Notes: generated from the sequence alone by a model not told the origin. Positions 53,628 to 63,600 are shown, counted from the first letter of the stretch. The stretch is DNA of 64,000 nt from Desulfosporosinus fructosivorans (GCF_004766045.1 NZ_SPQQ01000013.1:1-64000); one strand, 5' to 3'. Translations and numbers: made by a program.

Positions 53628-53883
53628 ACGCTGGGATGGAGTAGATTTCTTAATTAAACCTGGGATTGAATCTACACCGTACTATGATTAAATAACAATC
53701 GTAGCTTGAGCGAACTTAGGCAGGTACAAAAAGAACTTTCTCCAGAATTTCTAATAATTATTGGGACAACAACCATATTAAAGAGGAGGTGAGCGATCCC
53801 CATCTCGCTGGATGACTAAAATAAGACAAAAAGTCCTTAGATATCGCTCAAGACGAATTTGTCAATATAAAGGAGGATAATTC

Positions 53884-54597
53884 ATGGAATTCACGAATAC
53901 CAAAGAAGAAACCAGTAAGAAAAAAAGAACCACTAAGTTTGCTATGCTCATAGGTACCGCTCTGATCGCTAGCACTTTGTTTGCAAGTACAGCTCTAGCG
54001 TCAAGCAACCCGGTAAATGATTCGAGTGATAAGCAGCCTGCTAAAAAGCAGTTAATGCTCTCCATAAAGAACGGGTCCGGAGACCCAATTGATATCTCTG
54101 GTTCCTCACCAGAAATGATAAAGGCCCAGGTGGACTCATTAGTCCAGGCAGGTAAGCTTTCCAAAGAGGAAGCAGATAAAATTCTGTCATTTGATGGCCA
54201 ATCAAAGAATTTTAGTGATACAATCCCCGCCGGAGATCAGAGGAAGCTTGTCATCAAGAATGAGTCCGGAGACCAGATTAAAATCGTTGGCACCTCACCA
54301 GAGATGCTAAAGTCCAAGGTGGAAGCACTGGTCGAGGCAGGTAAGCTTTCCAGAGAGGAAGCAGATAAAATTCTATCGTCTGATAACCCAGCCATAAATT
54401 TGAGTGACTCAAAACCTGCTGGAAATCAGATGATGCTCGTCTTCAAGAACGAGTCCGGTGAACCGATTAAGCTTTCCGGCTCCTCACCAGAGATGATAAA
54501 GTCCCAGGTGCAAGCCTTGCTCGAAGAGGGCAAGATTTCCCAACAGACTGCCGATAAAGTTCTGAATGGGCTACCTAATCTTCCTTCAAAAGAATAA
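53884..54597 (+). CDS. Secreted protein with three 63-residue repeats
   Basis: 237 residues. Signal peptide: TKFAMLIGTALIASTLFAST then ALA-S cleavage at about residue 39-40. Three tandem repeats at 57-119, 120-182 and 183-237 (the last shortened), each with a strand (IKNxSGxPI), GSSPEM, then a helix and xAGKLSxEEADKIL. The last part resembles YckD/DUF2680-type segments, but the full repeat is not recognised. ATG follows AAAGGAGGATAATTC. It immediately precedes a two-component system and may be its target or an extracytoplasmic ligand or inhibitor of the kinase. Confidence 0.82.
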   Translation: MEFTNTKEETSKKKRTTKFAMLIGTALIASTLFASTALASSNPVNDSSDKQPAKKQLMLSIKNGSGDPIDISGSSPEMIKAQVDSLVQAGKLSKEEADKILSFDGQSKNFSDTIPAGDQRKLVIKNESGDQIKIVGTSPEMLKSKVEALVEAGKLSREEADKILSSDNPAINLSDSKPAGNQMMLVFKNESGEPIKLSGSSPEMIKSQVQALLEEGKISQQTADKVLNGLPNLPSKE

Positions 54598-54726
54598 CTA
54601 ACTTGAACCCCCTCTCCCCTAGTACTGGTCAGGGCATGCTAAGCTCGAACCGGTACTAAGGGAGACTAATAATGGGAGTATACTCATCAGACGATTATTA
54701 ATAACTAGAAAAGAAGTGAACACATT

Positions 54727-55419
54727 GTGTCAGCACTGCTGCTCCTTGTAGAAGATGATCTTGATCTAGCAGAAGCAATCAAAATGGGAATTGAGGATGA
54801 AGGCTGGCAAGTGGAACATATGCTTGACGGTATTTCCGGCCTTAGCCGGGCGGAATCTGGCGAACACGACTTGGTAATTCTCGATGTCCGTCTGCCTGAT
54901 CTGAATGGCTTCGACCTCTGTCGGAAACTGAGGCGTACAAGCAACATCCCAGTGCTTTTCCTAACCGCCCGCAGCTCTGAAACGGATAAAGTTGTTGGCT
55001 TGGAATTAGGCGGAGATGACTACTTAGCAAAACCCTTCGGTATGAGGGAACTTCTGGCTCGAATACGGGCTCTCTTGCGCCGGGCAAATGCTCAACTAAG
55101 CGAGGAAAAGCGAATACGAGTACTGGACCTCCTTCTTCTTCCGGAACGGCAGTCTGTGTATCGCGGTAATCAACGAATCCAGCTTACTCCCAGCGAGTAC
55201 CAGGTACTCCTAACCCTTGCTCAACGCCCCAAAATGATCTTTACCCGGGAGATGCTGATGGAGGCACTCTGGCAAACCGACCACAACACTGGTAGCCCGC
55301 TGACCGTCAATGTACATGTGCGCAACCTCAGAGCCAAGCTCGGTGACGATCTGGAAAATCCTCGCTACATCGTTAGTGTACGGGGCGTCGGCTATAAACT
55401 GCAGGAGGGAGAACAATGA
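54727..55419 (+). CDS. OmpR-family response regulator
   Basis: 230 residues: VEDDLDLA, DLVILDVRLPDLNGFDL (phospho-Asp), LTARS and AKPFGMRELLARIRALLRR, then winged helix with TPSEYQVLLTLAQRPKMIFT and VHVRNLRAKLG. GTG start. Overlaps the kinase by 4 bases. GC-richer than the secreted-protein gene before it. Confidence 0.93.
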   Translation: MSALLLLVEDDLDLAEAIKMGIEDEGWQVEHMLDGISGLSRAESGEHDLVILDVRLPDLNGFDLCRKLRRTSNIPVLFLTARSSETDKVVGLELGGDDYLAKPFGMRELLARIRALLRRANAQLSEEKRIRVLDLLLLPERQSVYRGNQRIQLTPSEYQVLLTLAQRPKMIFTREMLMEALWQTDHNTGSPLTVNVHVRNLRAKLGDDLENPRYIVSVRGVGYKLQEGEQ

Positions 55420-56798
55420 GAATTTGGCAAAGTCTGCGGGCTCGGCTAGTTTTTAGCTATATTGTCCTAACCTTCCTGCTTCTTTCGTTTGTTGGTTATG
55501 TCTTTTCCAACGCCATGTCTCTCTACGCTGTTTCTGTTCAGAATGCCCAAAAAAACCAATATGCACAGCAGGCAGCAATTATGCTTAAGGATGCTAATGC
55601 GCGCAATCTCTCCCCAGCCGAAACTCTTGCCCTTCTACGGGAAAACCTTCCTGGCATAGACATTGAACCGGTAGTCACACCATCGCTTAATAATCTAATG
55701 GGTCCAGGTCCAGGATTATTTGAGGATGAAACCCTTCTGCAAACAAAAATGCTGTTCCTATCTATCTCGAAGCCGCCTGGTGATGGTTCATTTATCCTTC
55801 AATCCGTTACTGAAAACAATGGATCTCCTTCGATCTCATTCTACCGCTTTGCTTGGCCAACTTCAGCCTTTGCGCTTTTATCCCATCTTTACGTTCAGAT
55901 ACTGGAAGTACTGGGTCTAGCCTTAGTACTATCCGGGGTCATAGGGTGGTTGCTCAGTCGTTGGATCGGCAAGCCCTTAGCTCAGCTAGCATCGGCTACA
56001 GAAACCGTGGCAGCCGGCAACTTTCTGGAGCTGGTAAATCGGCCCGGGATCTTCGAACTGGACCGGGTGGTGGAGCAGTTCAACAAGATGGTACTTCAAC
56101 TGCGGATATCGTTCCGTTCTCTGGCTGCTGAGCGAGATACGGCGCAGCGTTTTGCTGCTGATGCCGCTCACGAGTTGAAAACACCGGTGGCCACTCTGAG
56201 GGCGTACCAAGATGTAATTACAGAACACCCCGAGCGGTTAGAGCAAGCCTTGCCTGCCCTCGGCCGCCAGGTCGAACGGATGGAGCAGATTATTTCCGGG
56301 TTACTGCAAATGGCAACGTTAGACAAGGGGGACACTCTTGCCCTTGAGGTTGCCGATCTTTGCGCGTTCATCAAGCGATTAGAGCCCATTTACGAGGCAC
56401 TAGCCGCCGAATGTGGTCATCGTTTGACAACGGTCTGCCCAGAAGCGCCTGTACAAGTCATGCTTAATCAGCGCCTATTAGAATTGGCTTTAGACAATCT
56501 GATGGATAATGCCTGCAAATACACACCCCCTAGTGGGATGGTGTCTTTGACTCTTCAAGTTGACGAAAATGAAGCACTTATCATCGTACAAGACTCTGGT
56601 AAAGGCATTCCGCCTGACGAATCACCCTACATCTTTGATCGGTTTCGCCGGGGAATTGATACGCAGTCTATTCCTGGTACCGGTCTAGGGCTGGCGATTG
56701 TTCAGGAATCGCTAAAAAGAATGGGTGGAACTGTTTCACTGGAAAGCCAGATAGGCCTAGGCGCCAAGTTTCTGATCCGGCTACCGCTCAACCGCTAA
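55416..56798 (+). CDS. Sensor histidine kinase
   Basis: 460 residues: TM1 (about 12-32), an extracellular loop of about 125 residues, TM2 (about 160-182), HAMP, HisKA FAADAAHELKTPVATLRAYQ, N box NLMDNACKYTPPSG, and GTGLGLAIVQESL. CpxA/BaeS-like arrangement. Translationally coupled to the regulator. Signal unknown; the adjoining secreted repeat protein is a candidate partner. Confidence 0.93.
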   Translation: MRIWQSLRARLVFSYIVLTFLLLSFVGYVFSNAMSLYAVSVQNAQKNQYAQQAAIMLKDANARNLSPAETLALLRENLPGIDIEPVVTPSLNNLMGPGPGLFEDETLLQTKMLFLSISKPPGDGSFILQSVTENNGSPSISFYRFAWPTSAFALLSHLYVQILEVLGLALVLSGVIGWLLSRWIGKPLAQLASATETVAAGNFLELVNRPGIFELDRVVEQFNKMVLQLRISFRSLAAERDTAQRFAADAAHELKTPVATLRAYQDVITEHPERLEQALPALGRQVERMEQIISGLLQMATLDKGDTLALEVADLCAFIKRLEPIYEALAAECGHRLTTVCPEAPVQVMLNQRLLELALDNLMDNACKYTPPSGMVSLTLQVDENEALIIVQDSGKGIPPDESPYIFDRFRRGIDTQSIPGTGLGLAIVQESLKRMGGTVSLESQIGLGAKFLIRLPLNR

Positions 56799-56814
56799 GA
56801 CCCTCCACGCACAA

Positions 56815-56848
56815 GCACCCCAAGCTCGTAGACGAGAACTTGGGGTGC
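56815..56848 (+). terminator. Terminator after the two-component genes
   Basis: GCACCCCAAG pairs with CTTGGGGTGC, with an inner CTCG/CGAG stem; followed by TAATTAATTTTG. It closes the operon. Confidence 0.85.
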
Positions 56849-57001
56849 TAATTAATTTTGTCTAATTATAACGGAAATAATCCATGATATTCCATTCAAT
56901 GCTTTTGGTGATATGTTTTCCTCACCAATTTTCCACAGCAGCTCGAACGCAAGCGAGTTGTCGGCACCTGTTTTTTTGATATACATCCACTGTCCAAAGT
57001 T

Positions 57002-57391
57002 TTAGCTATTCATGACCGCTTTGAGCTTTTCTACGAGAGGAATATCTGCAGGGGAAAAGTCATATAAATCCAACTGCTGGCGAGTAACCCATTCGATTCG
57101 GCTATGTACGCTCAACTTAAGGTCCCCCGCAATCCACTGACACCAGAAAGCCATCAGATTGATAGACCCGCTATGATAAGCATAGATGCTTTCACCGAAG
57201 AAATCTAAAACGTCGATATCGACCTCCAATTCTTCTTGAATCTCTCGTTTTAAACATTCCTGTGGAGTCTCCCCGAGTTCGATCTTTCCACCGGGAAACT
57301 CCCATTTGCCGGCTAACTTTTCACCTGGTGCACGTTGGGCGATCAGGACTTTATTATCCTTTAAGATAATTGCTGCTGTAACTTCCTTCAT
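57002..57391 (-). CDS. MutT-type Nudix hydrolase
   Basis: 129 residues. Nudix box in GGKIELGETPQECLKREI followed by QEELEVDI (G-x5-E-x7-REUxEExGU, with Glu in place of the last Gly). N-terminus MKEVTAAIILKDNKVLIAQR is typical of (8-oxo)-dGTP diphosphatases that clean the nucleotide pool. ATG 57391 with AAAGGA upstream; the frame to 57439 is not supported. Confidence 0.9.
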   Translation of the reverse strand: MKEVTAAIILKDNKVLIAQRAPGEKLAGKWEFPGGKIELGETPQECLKREIQEELEVDIDVLDFFGESIYAYHSGSINLMAFWCQWIAGDLKLSVHSRIEWVTRQQLDLYDFSPADIPLVEKLKAVMNS

Positions 57392-57881
57392 GCTTTTCAA
57401 TCCTTTAATTGATGTCTCTAGCCAGCACTCGCATGGCATTAGAATTCATTTAACTACCTTTATTTATAATTATAGGGATTTTCCTTAATATGCACAATAC
57501 AACGGAAGATTGATCCACTTCCCCATTTCTGTGCCCGTCCCATCCCAAGCTACTTCAAGATTAGCCGCCATGCTGACAATGGATATCAGGGCTTTGCGCT
57601 GCCCTACTTTACAGAAGGTGCTATTCCCCTATTGACGGCTTCATCTATGGGACAAAGGCTATTTCGCAATGAGAAACACAAGGTTCTGAACATCCCGTGG
57701 GTGATCTGTGGGTGATCTTCAGTATATTTATACACTTATATCAGAGATTCAGCATTTTTTCAGTTAACTCTCAGCGCAAACTCAGGGAGTAAGTCTATAC
57801 TAACATCAGATCCCTAGCAAGCGCGCTTTCAAAGAGTGGTAATAAGGATTCGTGATGAGTCCATTAATAGGAGGAACCGAA
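57392..57881. other. Intergenic stretch with an unrecognised open frame
   Basis: On the plus strand about 57505-57712 is open and reads PLPHFCARPIPSYFKISRHA then DNGYQGFALPYFTEGAIPLL and TASSMGQRLFRNEKHKVLNI before a stop, without start or ribosome site. It looks like a fragment of a protein I do not recognise. Confidence 0.4.
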
Positions 57882-58709
57882 ATGGCCATAACAGCATTTA
57901 AACGTTATGAAATGAAATTTATGCTTAGTCAAACACAATTTGATACTCTTATTCCCAAACTGCTAGTGTACATGAACCCCGATGATCATTGCCAAAACGG
58001 AAAGGATTACAGCATTTACAATATTTATTACGATACCCGTGATCACAATTTAATTCGACATTCTCTTTCCAAGCCCTATTATAAGGAAAAACTCCGCTTG
58101 AGAAGCTACAACATATCAACATCACCGGATGACAAGGTGTTTTTAGAACTGAAAAAGAAAATCGGCGGCATCGTCAACAAGCGACGTGCAGTCCTAACAA
58201 TGAAGGAGGCCGATGATTTTATCAAATTTGGGAAACGGCCGGTTACGACGAACACTATGACCCAACAGGTCGTCAGCGAAATCGAGTATTTTCTGAGTCA
58301 CAACGACGTTGATCCTGCGGTCTACATCGGCTATAAACGGCTGGCTTTTTTCGGTAAAGAGGATAAGGACTTTCGGGTAACCTTTGATTATGAGATCACG
58401 ACCCGAAGAACTGACTTGAGTTTGGAAAAAGCCAGTTATGGAGACCAACTCTTAGACAAAGGGCAGTATTTAATGGAAGTTAAGCTCTCCGATTCTGTGC
58501 CAATGTGGTTATCTAAGACACTTTCAGATCTATTGATCTACCGTACCGGCTTTTCAAAATATGGCCAAGAATTCGAAAACACCTGCCCCTATCTTTATCC
58601 AACTCACGATGTCAGTTATAGAGAAAGTATGGTTAGCGCCAAGCCCTGGCCAAGTATGGTGAGAAGTGACCCTTCAGTCACCAGCGATAGCCTTAGTTAC
58701 AGTATTTAA
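57882..58709 (+). CDS. VTC domain protein (polyphosphate polymerase-like)
   Basis: 275 residues. VTC/TTM tunnel-fold: FKRYEMKFMLSQTQFDTL, YSIYNIYYDTRDHNLIRHSL, KLRLRSYN, VFLELKKKIGGIVNKRR and YLMEVKLSD give the basic and acidic residues lining the tunnel. Yeast Vtc4 makes polyphosphate; bacterial members have no proven product. ATG 57882 with GGAGG. Operon with DUF4956 and a beta-rich lipoprotein, a recurring set in Firmicutes. Confidence 0.88.
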   Translation: MAITAFKRYEMKFMLSQTQFDTLIPKLLVYMNPDDHCQNGKDYSIYNIYYDTRDHNLIRHSLSKPYYKEKLRLRSYNISTSPDDKVFLELKKKIGGIVNKRRAVLTMKEADDFIKFGKRPVTTNTMTQQVVSEIEYFLSHNDVDPAVYIGYKRLAFFGKEDKDFRVTFDYEITTRRTDLSLEKASYGDQLLDKGQYLMEVKLSDSVPMWLSKTLSDLLIYRTGFSKYGQEFENTCPYLYPTHDVSYRESMVSAKPWPSMVRSDPSVTSDSLSYSI

Positions 58710-58732
58710 TACGCTTGAAAGGAGCCAGCACA

Positions 58733-59422
58733 ATGTTAGAAACGATACTAGCCTCCACGAGTGGAGAATCCCTTACTTTGATGAGCTCTCTGGCTATCCT
58801 CTGTGCAGCCTTAGTCATAGGTTTGTTTATCAGCCTTGTTTATATCCAGACTCATAAAAAAGAAGGCTATTCTGCAGGGTTCACCATCACCTTGATTATG
58901 TTACCAGCCATCATCGCGGTCATTATCTTACTGATTGGAGATAATGTGGCCAGAGCCTTTAGCCTAGCTGGTGCTTTTAGCCTCATTCGTTTCAGAAGTG
59001 CTCCCGGTCAACCGAAGGATATTGCTTATGTATTCTTCACCTTAGCGGTTGGTTTAGCGTGTGGAATGGGATATATAGTCTATGCAGCCATGTTTGCCGT
59101 GATATTATGTTCAGTCATGTTCCTCCTGAATTACACTAACTTTCCCAATCCAAGCTCTAATGCCATGAACTTGAAAATCACCGTTCCAGAGAACCTAAAC
59201 TTCCAAGGACTATTTGATGATATCTTAAACACCTATTCAAATTCTTGGAACATGCAACGGGTAAAAACTAGTAATTTCGGAACCCTGTTCGAAGTGGTTT
59301 ACAACCTTAATTTAAAACAGTCGATCAATCAGAAAGACTTTCTGGACGAACTTAGATGTCGTAATGGCAATCTGAACATTGCCTTAACATCGAAAGAATA
59401 TGAAGATAAAATTTACGCTTAA
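58733..59422 (+). CDS. DUF4956 membrane protein
   Basis: 229 residues, four TM segments in the first 140 residues (ARAFSLAGAFSLIRFRSAPG is the family signature), then a soluble C-terminal domain. Always-linked partner of VTC-domain proteins in many Firmicutes; function unknown, perhaps the membrane channel for the polymer. ATG 58733 with AAAGGAG; 14 bases before the next gene. Confidence 0.88.
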   Translation: MLETILASTSGESLTLMSSLAILCAALVIGLFISLVYIQTHKKEGYSAGFTITLIMLPAIIAVIILLIGDNVARAFSLAGAFSLIRFRSAPGQPKDIAYVFFTLAVGLACGMGYIVYAAMFAVILCSVMFLLNYTNFPNPSSNAMNLKITVPENLNFQGLFDDILNTYSNSWNMQRVKTSNFGTLFEVVYNLNLKQSINQKDFLDELRCRNGNLNIALTSKEYEDKIYA

Positions 59423-59436
59423 GGGAGACTAAACTT

Positions 59437-61236
59437 ATGAAAAAACCACTTGGGATTCTTTTATCCCTTACCCTTTTATTGACAGGTATAGTAGGGTGTG
59501 CCGCCACGAAAAACAGCTCCGATGTGGAAAGCATAAATACTACGAGCGCGATCAATCCAGTTTCAGTAAACTATGATACCGACGATTACTATTTTGACTG
59601 GAAAAACGGCAGTTATAAGACTATCGCCTTAGATGGAAGTTCGGCTACAGTAAAAGGAGATAGCTTAGCCGTACAAGACTCAGTTGTTACGATCTCCGCA
59701 TCAGGTGTTTATGAGATTAGCGGCACTTTGACGGACGGGAGTATTATTGTAGATGTTAATAAGGAGACCGATAAAGAAACGGTATTTCTTGTGTTAAACA
59801 AAGCAACTATCAATTCCCAAACAAGCGCTCCTATCTATATTAAAGGCGCTGAAAAGGCGGTAATACTCCTTGAAGACGGCACCGAAAATTCAGTTACTAG
59901 TGGAAGTGGCACCATTGTAGATGCCGACGGTGAACCGTCAGCTGCTATTTTCAGCAAGACTGACCTTACAATAACCGGTAGCGGAACATTAGCGGTTACA
60001 GCCGATTATAACGATGGTATAACAAGCAGGGATGACTTGAAAATTACTGACGGTACGTTGATTGTATACGCGAAGGCTGATGGAATTGTTGGCAAAGACA
60101 GCCTTAATGTTAAAAACGGAAGCATTACCATAACCGCCGGCAAAGACGGTATGCGCTCTACAAATGAAACAGATGAGGGCAAGGGAAATGTCGTTATCCA
60201 AAACGGACAATTTACTATTACGGTTGCAAATGATGCTATACAAGCAGCTAAACTAGTACAAATCGACGATGGAAACTTCAAACTTAACTCCGGCGGTGGT
60301 TATCCCGGCAAGAGTATCAGTAGTGGGGACAATAATTTCGGCGGTCGTCCTGCTCAAAATGCAACTGCTACAACGAGTACCGAGAATACTGTGAGTACTG
60401 AGAGTACAGAGGAAAGCAAAAAAGGCTTAAAGGCGGGGCAAAGTATTCTCGTAAATGGTGGTAATATCAATATTTCATCCTATGAGGATTCAGTACACAG
60501 CAACAATGATATTGCCATAAATGGTGGTATCCTGAGCCTAGAAAGCGGTGATGATGGGGTACACGCTGACAACAACCTCCTTATTAACAATGGTGAAATA
60601 ACCATAAAGAACTCGTATGAAAGTTTAGAGGGTACTAATATAACGGTAAACGGCGGGAAAATTAACGTTACCTCTACTGACGACGGAATAAATGTTAATA
60701 ACAAGGAGGGTGTTTTGAATATCACAGGTGGCGAAGTTGCTCTAAAGGCCAATGGTGACGGACTGGATTCCAATGGAAGTGTAAATATGACTGGTGGTAC
60801 TGTCTATGTTGATGGCCCAACAGCAAATAATAATGGTGCTCTTGATTATGACGGTAGTTTTACAATAAGCGGGGGAACCCTCGTAGCCTCCGGCAGCTCT
60901 GGAATGGCACAGGCCCCAAATACTAATTCACAACCATCTATTCTTATGAATTACACCTCTACCCAAACGGCGGGAAGTACAATAACCCTTAAAGATAAGG
61001 ATGGAACTATTGTTGCAACCTATACGCCCTCAAAACAATATAACTCGGTTGCAATTTCTTCTCCCCAATTATCTGTAGGCTCTACCTATACGCTTTATAC
61101 CGGAGACACTAAAATTGTTGATTTTGCCCTTTCAGACTCGCTTACCTATCTTGCGGAATCTGGCGTAACCACTAAGCCACAAAATGCCGGACCCGGTGGT
61201 GGAGGCAAGGGGGCTGGTGGACAACGCCCACAATAA
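59437..61236 (+). CDS. Cthe_2159-like beta-helix carbohydrate-binding lipoprotein
   Basis: 599 residues. Lipoprotein signal (LLTGIVGC). Residues about 85-510 form repeating beta-strands with patterns such as ITDGTLIVYAKADGI, NGGNINISSYEDSVHSNNDI and SGDDGVHADNNLLI, the DUF4353/Cthe_2159 family that folds as a right-handed beta-helix with Ca2+ and binds acidic polysaccharide. C-terminal tail GPGGGGKGAGGQRPQ is low-complexity. A Thr/Ser-rich linker lies near residue 310. It is the surface component of the VTC-DUF4956 operon. Confidence 0.87.
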   Translation: MKKPLGILLSLTLLLTGIVGCAATKNSSDVESINTTSAINPVSVNYDTDDYYFDWKNGSYKTIALDGSSATVKGDSLAVQDSVVTISASGVYEISGTLTDGSIIVDVNKETDKETVFLVLNKATINSQTSAPIYIKGAEKAVILLEDGTENSVTSGSGTIVDADGEPSAAIFSKTDLTITGSGTLAVTADYNDGITSRDDLKITDGTLIVYAKADGIVGKDSLNVKNGSITITAGKDGMRSTNETDEGKGNVVIQNGQFTITVANDAIQAAKLVQIDDGNFKLNSGGGYPGKSISSGDNNFGGRPAQNATATTSTENTVSTESTEESKKGLKAGQSILVNGGNINISSYEDSVHSNNDIAINGGILSLESGDDGVHADNNLLINNGEITIKNSYESLEGTNITVNGGKINVTSTDDGINVNNKEGVLNITGGEVALKANGDGLDSNGSVNMTGGTVYVDGPTANNNGALDYDGSFTISGGTLVASGSSGMAQAPNTNSQPSILMNYTSTQTAGSTITLKDKDGTIVATYTPSKQYNSVAISSPQLSVGSTYTLYTGDTKIVDFALSDSLTYLAESGVTTKPQNAGPGGGGKGAGGQRPQ

Positions 61237-61297
61237 TGCCTAGATAGATGACGTCTTCGGATCATAATTTAATCGTACTAAGGGCTTTTATACAAAC

Positions 61298-61325
61298 AAC
61301 GACTACAACCCGGGTTGTAGTCGTT
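61298..61325 (+). terminator. 28-bp perfect palindromic terminator
   Basis: AACGACTACAACCC directly followed by its complement; TTTATATG follows. It lies 61 bases after the lipoprotein stop and may also serve the converging CcmB-like gene. Confidence 0.8.
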
Positions 61326-61380
61326 TATATGTAAGCGATTGAAATATCGGTATTTCATCTTCGTTTTGACATTTTCTGGT

Positions 61381-62046
61381 TTAATCTATGTGATTTGTAT
61401 CAAAGGCAATAAATGAAATGATTATAAAAACTATATCATAAATAGCTAGGAAGATCATTGGTTTCCACACATCGTGGAATCCAGCACCCTTAGAAATGTC
61501 TATTGTGATACTGAGCCCCAAAAATAGGGCTGGTAGAAATAAAGGTAATGAAATCACATTTGACAGCAATTCACGTCCTTGGCTTCTTAGGGAAAAGAGA
61601 GAAACTAGCAGACCAACAGCCACAAACCCTAGGGATGCTAAAAAAATGGGAACAAGAATCAGGACGACCGTAATAGAGAGGTTAAAAAAGAGAAGATAGA
61701 AAGGAAATGTTATCAGTTCTACGATAATTACTAGGAACAAATTATAGATGAATTTTCCCAGAAATATTGCCCTAGCTGAAATAGGACAAAGCAGTAGAGC
61801 ATCCCAACAACCGGATTCATCTTCAGTTGCAAGCGACCTATTAAGGGTTTGGAATAATAAATAGATGAGTATTAGCCAAATTGTTAAAGCTGCCATCTCA
61901 GGTTTAGCATTGGGGACTTTGGCTGAAACTAGACTGGACAGAAATATCAAGATAAAAGACAAGGAAATCAGAGAAGTAAACAACCTCAATTTTCCGGATT
62001 CTATTTGGAAATCTTTATAAGCGATTGCAATAGCATGTTTAATCAT
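61381..62046 (-). CDS. CcmB-like ABC exporter permease
   Basis: 221 residues, six TM segments. CcmB pattern: RSLATEDESGCWDALLLCPI then SARAIFLGKFIYNLFLVIIV, and LASLGFVAVGLLVSLFSLRS. CcmB with CcmA releases haem from CcmE in cytochrome c maturation. Its start overlaps the stop of the ATPase gene by one base (TGATG). No other ccm genes are in view. Confidence 0.85.
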   Translation of the reverse strand: MIKHAIAIAYKDFQIESGKLRLFTSLISLSFILIFLSSLVSAKVPNAKPEMAALTIWLILIYLLFQTLNRSLATEDESGCWDALLLCPISARAIFLGKFIYNLFLVIIVELITFPFYLLFFNLSITVVLILVPIFLASLGFVAVGLLVSLFSLRSQGRELLSNVISLPLFLPALFLGLSITIDISKGAGFHDVWKPMIFLAIYDIVFIIISFIAFDTNHID

Positions 62047-62735
62047 CAGCCCACCTTCTCCCGATAAAACGATTTAAAGGCAGGAATGCTTTCTTCCCAC
62101 TGAGCATCGAACAGAATTGAACCCTGATTGAAGATAATGATTCTTTGGCCTTCTCGAATCCCCGTATCGAAATCATGGGTAGCAGTTATAACAGTCTTAG
62201 CTTCCATAGAATCTATAAAACTGAACAGGAACTCTGAAGATTGTAGATCTAGGCCTGAATAAGGTTCGTCGAGAAGTAATAGATCTGGATCATGAAGCAA
62301 AGCTTTTATAATTAGAAGTCGCTGTTTCATCCCTTTTGATAACTGTGAGATTTTAATATCTAGCTTCGCGCTTAAATCAAATTTAGTCAAAAGTCCACTA
62401 ATTCTTTCAGCTAATTCACACTTGTTAAAGCTATACATTTTTCCATAAAATTCGAGATTTTGTTTTACAGTTAAGGTCTCATAAAAATGACCAGACTGAG
62501 GTACGAAACCTAAGTTTTTTAATATCTCTGTCCTATTATTTATTGAACATCCAAAAATTTCAAGTGAACCTGACGAAGGAGTAATTAGACCTGCCAAGAT
62601 TTTGAGAAAAGTAGTTTTTCCAGCTCCGTTAGGACCAAAAATATTTATTTTTTCTCCAGCTTTAATAGAAAGATTCAGGTTTTTTATAGAAAAGCCTGAA
62701 TCAAACTCTTTACTGACATTCTTTAAAATTATCAT
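62046..62735 (-). CDS. CcmA-like ABC ATPase
   Basis: 229 residues: Walker A GPNGAGKTTFLKIL, Q-loop VPQSGHFYETLTVK, signature LSKGMKQRLLIIKA, Walker B LLLLDEPYSGLD, and H-loop TATHD. Partner of the CcmB-like gene. Assigned as CcmA by this pairing; the ATPase alone is a generic ABC-2 type. Confidence 0.87.
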   Translation of the reverse strand: MIILKNVSKEFDSGFSIKNLNLSIKAGEKINIFGPNGAGKTTFLKILAGLITPSSGSLEIFGCSINNRTEILKNLGFVPQSGHFYETLTVKQNLEFYGKMYSFNKCELAERISGLLTKFDLSAKLDIKISQLSKGMKQRLLIIKALLHDPDLLLLDEPYSGLDLQSSEFLFSFIDSMEAKTVITATHDFDTGIREGQRIIIFNQGSILFDAQWEESIPAFKSFYREKVG

Positions 62736-62914
62736 ATATACCTCAACACATCTTATTTATAACGCTATCCTTCCTATTATATCATGACTGATTTCTACAT
62801 GCTTCTAACATTTACCATAAGCATCACACCCAATATTATAGAGGAAGTATCTTACGCAATATCCTCATCAGTTGCTACAGTTTTCCTTAGCTTCAATGAG
62901 GTATGAATAACTAT

Positions 62915-62950
62915 GAAGAGGAGGAACGGCTTAACCGTCCCTCCTCTTTC
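62915..62950. terminator. Hairpin in the intergenic region
   Basis: GAAGAGGAGGAACGG pairs with CCGTCCCTCCTCTTTC (one mismatch), 5-base loop. T-poor tail CGTTCTCC on the plus strand. Could be a leftover terminator; no gene ends next to it. Confidence 0.45.
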
Positions 62951-63012
62951 GTTCTCCTCTGTTATAAGCTTCTTAACATCCGCATCACGTTAAATTTAGA
63001 TGATAATTACTG

Positions 63013-63231
63013 TTATAGCCGCTCCCCAGGCGCTTCCCACTGTAGCAACGCTACTACCATGCGCTTCTCTATAGAGTAGCTATAATGGTGGTTTATCGAC
63101 GGTATTGTTCCACTGAATAAAAGAATAATCCCTAATAATATTTGGGGTTCTAAAACCGCATTCGCTGTAATACTTACTAGCTTATGTCCCCATACAGGTT
63201 TTCCTCTCCACTGTCCCAGTGAAGCTACAAA
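63013..63231 (-). pseudogene. Remnant of a small membrane protein
   Basis: Minus strand: AFVASLGQWRGKPVWGHKLV then SITANAVLEPQILLGIILLF and SGTIPSINHHYSYSIEKRMV to a stop, about 71 codons after an in-frame stop at the other end. One hydrophobic helix. No start or ribosome site. I do not recognise the family. Otherwise 62736-63600 shows only the hairpin above. Confidence 0.4.
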
Positions 63232-63600
63232 AGCCCTTCATAAGATCAGAGACAGGGTTAATATCGTGAGTGTTTGGTGTATCCAGTGAACATGTCCAAT
63301 ATTCCCTACTTTCGGAAACTGATAGCATTTCATAGATAATGAGAAGATCCACCTACATAATCGTAGAGTGGATCTTCTCATTTTATCATCCTTTGGACGA
63401 TTTCTGAGTTCCTTGTATCCATGAGTCTAAGAGGACAATATTGCAGGATTTCTTCAAATTATGAAGAATAAGTAATAATTAGAGTGATTCGAGTCGTTTT
63501 TTGGGAAATCAGAAATAGACAAACACAAATGCCTCGCTTTAATCGGCATGAGCCGAATGGGATAGAGGGTGCGGTGGTAACGCTTTGGAGGGTATATTCC

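Noticed and set aside
63540-63600. Possible cyclic-di-GMP riboswitch before the sensor gene
   Set aside because: Some paired G-rich segments are present, but the conserved GEMM blocks could not be matched.
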